Shown: piece after piece, positions 59,870-64,000 of the stretch
Layout: every line of letters starts with the position of its first letter
Position numbering within the stretch: position 1 is the first letter of the stretch
Source: Leadbetterella sp040829825
GTDB taxonomy: Bacteria; Bacteroidota; Bacteroidia; Cytophagales; Spirosomataceae
Assembly (NCBI RefSeq): GCF_040829825.1
Contig: NZ_JBFOLH010000002.1
Direction: 5' to 3' (one strand)
Length of the DNA stretch: 64,000 nucleotides
Made by a program: the position numbers and the translations under genes
Notes under the pieces: generated by a model
Seen by the model: the letters and a program-made list of their open reading frames with translations, nothing else
Told to the model about the DNA's origin: nothing
Database searches by the model: none

Positions 59870-61273
59870 ATGATCTCAAGACGTAAATTCCTGGCCTCTT
59901 CGGCTATGACCACCGCTACTCTTGCGGCTACTTCTGCTTCCGGTTATTCCCGCATTATTGGGGCTAACCAAAAGGTGAATATCGCCTGTATCGGTATCGG
60001 CAACCGGGGAGAGCAGATTATTGACGAATTTGAGAAAACCGGCCTCGTGAATGTGGTGGCCCTGTGCGATGTGGATATGGGTGCCCCGCATACAACCAAA
60101 ATCATGAACAAATTTCCGAAGGCCAAACGCTACCAGGACTTCCGGCAGCTGCTGGATAAATCGGGCGGGGAATTTGATGCCGTTACCATTGCTATACCCG
60201 ACTTCTCTCATTTCCCGGTGGCCATGGCCTGTATGCAGGCCGGTAAGCACGTGTATGTGGAGAAGCCGATGTCGCGCACCTTCCATGAGGCGGAGCTCAT
60301 GATGAAAATGGCTTTGAAGAACCCCAAGCTGGTAACCCAGGTAGGAAACCAGGGCCATTCGGAAGGAAATTATTTCCAGTTTAAAACCTGGATGGAGGCC
60401 GGCATCATTAAAGATGTGACGGCCATTACCGCCCACATGAATAACGCCCGGCGGTGGCACAAGCTGGATCCCAAAATGAAGATGTGGCCGGCAGCACAGC
60501 CGGTGCCGTCTACCATGGACTGGAACACCTGGCTAACCACCTCTATGCCGAAAGAGTACAACGACCTGTACCATAACGGGGAGTGGCGCTGCTGGTACGA
60601 TTTTGGTATGGGAGCACTGGGCGACTGGGGCGCTCACCTGATCGATACGGCGCATGAGTTTCTTGAGCTGGGACTGCCTTACGAGATTAACCCGACCTAC
60701 CTGGAAGGCCATAACGATTTCTTCTTCCCGATGTCGTCAACCCTGCTGTTCCGTTTCGGAGCACGAAAGGGCATGCCGCCGGTAGATGTAACCTGGTACG
60801 ACGGGTTAACCAACCTGCCGCCCCTGCCCAAAGGCTATGGCGGTTCAGCTGCTACAGCCAATGTGCCGGGTACCAACCAGGGCGAGGTGAAGCCGGCTAC
60901 GCTGAACCCGGGACGGATCATCTACAGCAAAGACCTGATCTTTAAGGGCGGTAGCCACGGCAGCACACTGAGCATTATACCGGAAGAGGTGGCCCGGGAA
61001 ATGGCACCAAAGCTTCCTGAAATACCGAAAAGCCCGTCTAACCATTTTGCCAACTTTATCCTGGCCTGCCAGGGCAAAGAAAAGACCCGTAGCCCGTTTG
61101 AGATCAATGGCGTGCTGAGCCAGGTCTTCTGCCTGGGGGTAATTGCCCAGCGCGTAAACCGGCCTCTGTATTTTGATGCGGTGACCAAGCAGATCACCAA
61201 CGATACGTTTGCAAATGCCCTGCTGGTGGGGGCTGAGCCCAGGAAGGAATGGATGGAGTATTATAAGGTGTAG
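59870..61273 (+). CDS. Tat-exported Gfo/Idh/MocA-family oxidoreductase
   Basis: A 467-residue NAD(P)-binding oxidoreductase. ATG at 59870 gives a Tat-type signal (MISRRKFLASSAM), so a folded cofactor-bearing enzyme should be exported. The Rossmann domain starts VNIACIGIGNRGEQI, followed by VVALCDVDMG and KHVYVEKPMSRT. The second domain has WYDFGMGALGDWGAHLIDTAHEFLELG. Many exported members in Bacteroidota modify glycosides. No PUL genes lie next to it, so the substrate is open. A terminator follows. Confidence 0.92.
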   Translation: MISRRKFLASSAMTTATLAATSASGYSRIIGANQKVNIACIGIGNRGEQIIDEFEKTGLVNVVALCDVDMGAPHTTKIMNKFPKAKRYQDFRQLLDKSGGEFDAVTIAIPDFSHFPVAMACMQAGKHVYVEKPMSRTFHEAELMMKMALKNPKLVTQVGNQGHSEGNYFQFKTWMEAGIIKDVTAITAHMNNARRWHKLDPKMKMWPAAQPVPSTMDWNTWLTTSMPKEYNDLYHNGEWRCWYDFGMGALGDWGAHLIDTAHEFLELGLPYEINPTYLEGHNDFFFPMSSTLLFRFGARKGMPPVDVTWYDGLTNLPPLPKGYGGSAATANVPGTNQGEVKPATLNPGRIIYSKDLIFKGGSHGSTLSIIPEEVAREMAPKLPEIPKSPSNHFANFILACQGKEKTRSPFEINGVLSQVFCLGVIAQRVNRPLYFDAVTKQITNDTFANALLVGAEPRKEWMEYYKV

Positions 61274-61320
61274 TGAGGATAGGGAAGTACAGGAAAGAAA
61301 GTACAGGAAGAGATAGAGAG

Positions 61321-61355
61321 GTAAGGCGGGGCGGTGGCTTCGCCTTACTTTTTTT
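61321..61355 (+). terminator. Intrinsic terminator after the Gfo/Idh/MocA gene
   Basis: GTAAGGCG (61321-61328) pairs with CGCCTTAC (61341-61348) around a 12-nt loop, and seven T residues follow. Confidence 0.85.
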
Positions 61356-61410
61356 GAACCATACGAGGCATATAAGGCATGGAAGTGGGGTAGAGAGAAG
61401 TTAGGTGCGG

Positions 61411-61980
61411 TTAGCGGAAGCGGTTGGAAATGGTGAAATAAACGTTCCGGCCTATTTCATGGTAGCCGTATTTCCGGAGCTTCGGAGTGGTGGTGGCTTT
61501 TGACATACGGGTCTCCAGGAAAGAAAGAATATAGTATTTGTTCTCTTCAAAAGGGCGGTTGAATAGCTGCGATTTGAACGAAAGGTTGGTGGCCATGGTT
61601 TTACGGCCGTCGATATACAGCTCGTTCTTGCCGATCCACAGGCATTTCAGCTCTTTGATCTGCTGCGCAATGTCCGTCAGCTCTTCTACCGTCAGGCTCG
61701 ATTGCTTCATTTCATCAAAGACCAGCTTACGGTTCATGCGGGTATTGAAAAGGTAACGTACCGAGTCGGTATACATAATAATGGTGTAATAAGAAAACCG
61801 CTTGTCCGAGAAGCCGATAGCAAAGGGTTGTTTCCGGTAAAGGGCTTCGTAGTCTTTCAGCAGGGTTTCGAGGGCGGGTTTATTTTCAAAATAATAATCT
61901 TCCGACTTCCGGATTTTGGCCGGGAAGCAGGAAGTAAGCAATATTCCGCTCAACAGGAAAATAACGAGGCTTTTGTTCAT
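61411..61980 (-). CDS. Small unknown lipoprotein coupled to a papain-like protein
   Basis: A 189-residue predicted lipoprotein (MNKSLVIFLLSGILLTSC, Cys18). The mature region is charged and shows no catalytic motif I can name; YYTIIMYTDSVRYLFNTRMNRKLVFDEMKQSSLTVEELTDIAQQIKELKCLWIG-type segments suggest a mixed alpha/beta fold. Its ATG overlaps the stop of the upstream gene by 4 nt, so the two are translated together. Partner, inhibitor or immunity protein of the neighbour is possible but unproven. Confidence 0.75.
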   Translation of the reverse strand: MNKSLVIFLLSGILLTSCFPAKIRKSEDYYFENKPALETLLKDYEALYRKQPFAIGFSDKRFSYYTIIMYTDSVRYLFNTRMNRKLVFDEMKQSSLTVEELTDIAQQIKELKCLWIGKNELYIDGRKTMATNLSFKSQLFNRPFEENKYYILSFLETRMSKATTTPKLRKYGYHEIGRNVYFTISNRFR

Positions 61981-62849
61981 TTGGTTTTGATGTACGTGAT
62001 GCCGTAGATCAGCTTCCTGAATTTTCGCTTCCGGAGCTTCATTTTCGTACGAAGTCCGTAGTCCCAATAATCCAGGATATTATAGCCGTCTGCCCGGTCA
62101 ATATGGTATAGTACCACAAAATGGGTAGGTGTGGGCAAAATAAACCGGAAAAATTTATTGGGATACAGGGCTTTGTTGTTCAGGTAAAGCATTACGGTAT
62201 ATTCTTCGTTTTTCTCCCGGCAGAAACGGTAATAGTTGAGAAAGACCGGCCCCATCAGATCAGCTCCCCGGGCATGAACCTCCAGCCCGGTCAGTGAACG
62301 GAGCATCCGGTTAAATTTCCGGAAGTTGGTAGCCGCCCAGAAGGTGTTTTCATCGCCGGGGTCAAACGACTTGTCCCGCAGATTAAGATACCCCTTGTAG
62401 TTCTCGGAGAGTACCATAAACCACATCTGGTCGGCGTGATTAATGTCCATTACCCCTTTGTTATAGAGAGTTCCGGCTGCTTCGTGTATTCTTTCGGAGC
62501 TGACCAGGGTTCTGTCGGTTACCTGTGCAGCGCCGGTAGCATACAGGTCGGTCATCCAGGCCACATAGCTTTCCGGGTCGTACAATAGCAGGAAATGAGT
62601 CAGGGCGGCGTAGCCGCAGAAGTAGGTAGGTTTTCCCTGGTTCAGGTACAGGGGATTTTCCACGTTATTCCTGAGGTTCCGGAAAAACAAAGCGGGGTCA
62701 ATGTTAGGCCAGTATTCGCTTTTCCGGGCCGATCGGGCCTGGTCTATCCGGAGCAAAGCCCGCTGCTTCGCCTCCGGGTCCTGGGCAGGTGGCTGGGCTT
62801 CAGCACACAGGCTGAAAAAACAACAAAGAAGCAGAATCCGGGTATACAC
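61977..62849 (-). CDS. Exported protein with papain-like catalytic pattern, unknown function
   Basis: A 290-residue protein starting with GTG; a signal peptide ends CAEAQ. The pattern Gln71 ... Cys78-Gly-Tyr-Ala-Ala (FCGYAALTHFLLL), His243 (THFVVLYHID) and Asp260 or Asp263 (YNILDYWDYG) matches the Gln-Cys-His-Asp arrangement of papain-like/C39-type cysteine peptidases. This is pattern reading only; I do not recognise the family. It heads a two-gene unit with the small lipoprotein downstream and lies upstream of the truncated TonB receptor in position, not in operon. Confidence 0.7.
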   Translation of the reverse strand: MYTRILLLCCFFSLCAEAQPPAQDPEAKQRALLRIDQARSARKSEYWPNIDPALFFRNLRNNVENPLYLNQGKPTYFCGYAALTHFLLLYDPESYVAWMTDLYATGAAQVTDRTLVSSERIHEAAGTLYNKGVMDINHADQMWFMVLSENYKGYLNLRDKSFDPGDENTFWAATNFRKFNRMLRSLTGLEVHARGADLMGPVFLNYYRFCREKNEEYTVMLYLNNKALYPNKFFRFILPTPTHFVVLYHIDRADGYNILDYWDYGLRTKMKLRKRKFRKLIYGITYIKTK

Positions 62850-62980
62850 GCTGTTGCCTGGGGAATAGGAAACAAAGGTAGAAAACTTTTTGAAATCCGC
62901 TAAGCCGTGAGAGAAAAGTGTGTTTTACAGCCTGAAGACAGAGGAGGAGGTACCAGGGATACCTCCTCCTGCATAAACCA

Positions 62981-64000
62981 TCAGATCTTATACCGGACCC
63001 CGCCGGTGATCCAGCGCGGCGGCTGGGCTACAAAACCGTGCTCAAAATATTTTTCATTCAGCAGGTTATTGGCATCCAGGGTGAATGTGAGCTGCTTCCA
63101 GCGGTAGGCGGCCCGTACATCCACCAGGCTGAAAGAGCCGTAGCTGACCGGTGGAGTGGCATCGTCCCAGGAGTATTGTCCTGCGCGGTTCTTAAAGGTG
63201 TACCAGCCGCTGAGCGACAGGTTTCGTACCGGCTCAAAAAACAACCCGGCAGAAAGCTTTTGTTTAAGGTAGTTCAGCGTATAGAACGACTGGAAGCCCT
63301 CTTCTTTCCTGTCGGTAGTGAGCCAGGAGAAGTTCAGTACCACCTGCTTCAATTTCAGCCGGTTGGCGGAGAACCCGAGCGTATGGGCTGTTTCAAATCC
63401 GTACCGGTTGATGTTGTCGATGTTTTCCATGAGCGGCACGGCTATGCCGGGGCGTTTGATTTTATCGATGGCATCTTCTGTCGCGGTGTAAAAAACCGAG
63501 TAGTTACCGGAGTAGCGGCTTTTCCGGGTTTTGAAGCCGAGCTCATGGGTCCAGGCTTTTTCGGGCTTAAGGTCGGGATCCCCCTTCACGGTAGCATTGT
63601 TCAGGTAGAGTTCGGTAAAGGTAGGGAAACGCAGCGAGCGGTTAACCGAGTAATACAACCGGGAGTCCTGTCCCACGGCATAGGCCAGGTCGAGGCCGGG
63701 AAAAAGGGAAAACCCGAACTGGGAGTTGATGTTGCCCAGGGTACCCACGTTCAGGATAAAGCGGTTGAAACGGGTGCTGTGCTCGGCAAAAAGGCTGTAG
63801 TTATCCCGTGATTTCCCGTACGTATAATACAGGTCCGGCCATCCGCTGATCGCCTCTTTCTCCCCGAGCTCCTCGCCCAGGCGGTTAGATCGTACCACCT
63901 CGTTCCGGTATTCGGCTCCGAAGGCACTGTTACCCCAGGCGTTGCGTAGCCTGAATTTCCACTCCACATCAAGTACCCCGGTTTTATGCAGGTTGAGCAA
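62981..64000 (-). CDS. TonB-dependent receptor, C-terminal part (5' end outside window)
   Basis: The last ~339 residues of an outer-membrane receptor barrel; the start lies beyond base 64000. Features are FGFSLFPGLDLAYAVGQDSRLYYSVNRSLRFPTFTELY, DPDLKPEKAWTHELGFKTR and the C-terminal strand WITGGVRYKI. This text resembles BtuB-type siderophore/cobalamin receptors rather than SusC. The plug and TonB box are not visible, so substrate and exact class are open. Confidence 0.9.
   Translation of the reverse strand: MLNLHKTGVLDVEWKFRLRNAWGNSAFGAEYRNEVVRSNRLGEELGEKEAISGWPDLYYTYGKSRDNYSLFAEHSTRFNRFILNVGTLGNINSQFGFSLFPGLDLAYAVGQDSRLYYSVNRSLRFPTFTELYLNNATVKGDPDLKPEKAWTHELGFKTRKSRYSGNYSVFYTATEDAIDKIKRPGIAVPLMENIDNINRYGFETAHTLGFSANRLKLKQVVLNFSWLTTDRKEEGFQSFYTLNYLKQKLSAGLFFEPVRNLSLSGWYTFKNRAGQYSWDDATPPVSYGSFSLVDVRAAYRWKQLTFTLDANNLLNEKYFEHGFVAQPPRWITGGVRYKI

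Noticed and set aside
62850..62980. Cobalamin or other riboswitch near the truncated TonB receptor
   Set aside because: This side is the 3' end of the receptor gene; its leader is outside the window, so nothing can be said.
1..64000. tRNA, rRNA or other structured RNA genes
   Set aside because: I looked through the intergenic stretches for cloverleaf-like or rRNA-like sequence and saw none; only hairpins and repeats were found.

Overview
The window looks like a chromosomal segment of a member of the Bacteroidota, most likely a Cytophagales-type environmental bacterium. The reasons are a SusC/SusD pair under an ECF sigma/FecR switch, several TonB-dependent receptors with carboxypeptidase-like N-terminal domains, Bacteroidota-type zinc-free L36 and S4, a DUF4290 gene coupled to murA, scarce Shine-Dalgarno sequences and TAnnTTTG-like promoter boxes. 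Base composition looks close to balanced. The genus assignment is a guess.

Layout. 1-4.5 kb: the end of the ribosomal spc/alpha operon (map, infA, rpmJ, rpsM, rpsK, rpsD, rpoA, rplQ), closed by a clear terminator. 4.6-14 kb (minus): ECF sigma, FecR anti-sigma, SusC with an STN signalling domain, SusD, and a PQQ dehydrogenase carrying a cytochrome c domain. 14.1-16.9 kb (minus): histidine kinase, receiver, and receiver-adenylate cyclase. 17-23.8 kb (minus): a complete assimilatory sulfate reduction set (siroheme sulfite reductase fused to a HEPN domain, cobA, a Met8-like siroheme synthase, APS reductase cysH, cysD, cysN), with REP-like palindromes and a 14-bp tandem array inside the operon. 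24-27.6 kb (plus): an unknown lipoprotein, a secreted alpha/beta hydrolase and a beta-propeller lipoprotein. 27.7-34 kb (minus): two outer-membrane receptors and a TauE/SafE permease. 34-36 kb: an unknown CxxC protein and a luciferase-like monooxygenase.

35.9-42.7 kb (minus): the histidine utilisation genes hutH-hutU and hutI-hutG. Between hutU and hutI lie an IS200-like/RAYT Y1 transposase gene and an 80-bp palindromic repeat array that contains an assembly gap (96 N). 42.8-43.6 kb: a TacA/TacT-type toxin-antitoxin pair that looks AT-richer than its surroundings. 43.7-47.1 kb: a YceI lipoprotein, an NAD-dependent epimerase/reductase and a TPR protein. 47.2-53.7 kb (minus): a DUF885 protein and a four-gene set predicted to turn trans-4-hydroxyproline into 2-oxoglutarate. 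53.9-64 kb: a gene remnant, lysS, a GH10-like lipoprotein, DUF4290-murA (MurA with Asp in place of the fosfomycin-target Cys), a Tat-exported Gfo/Idh/MocA oxidoreductase, a coupled pair with a papain-like candidate, and a truncated TonB receptor.

The signals most worth following are: (1) the transposase with its palindromic repeat array inside the hut operon, and matching repeats 17 kb away in the cys operon; (2) related palindromes upstream of the sulfite reductase operon, the TauE/SafE permease and possibly a TonB receptor, suggesting one sulfur regulon; (3) the HEPN-fused sulfite reductase; (4) the papain-like protein translationally coupled to a small lipoprotein; (5) the secreted hydrolase flanked by two lipoproteins.
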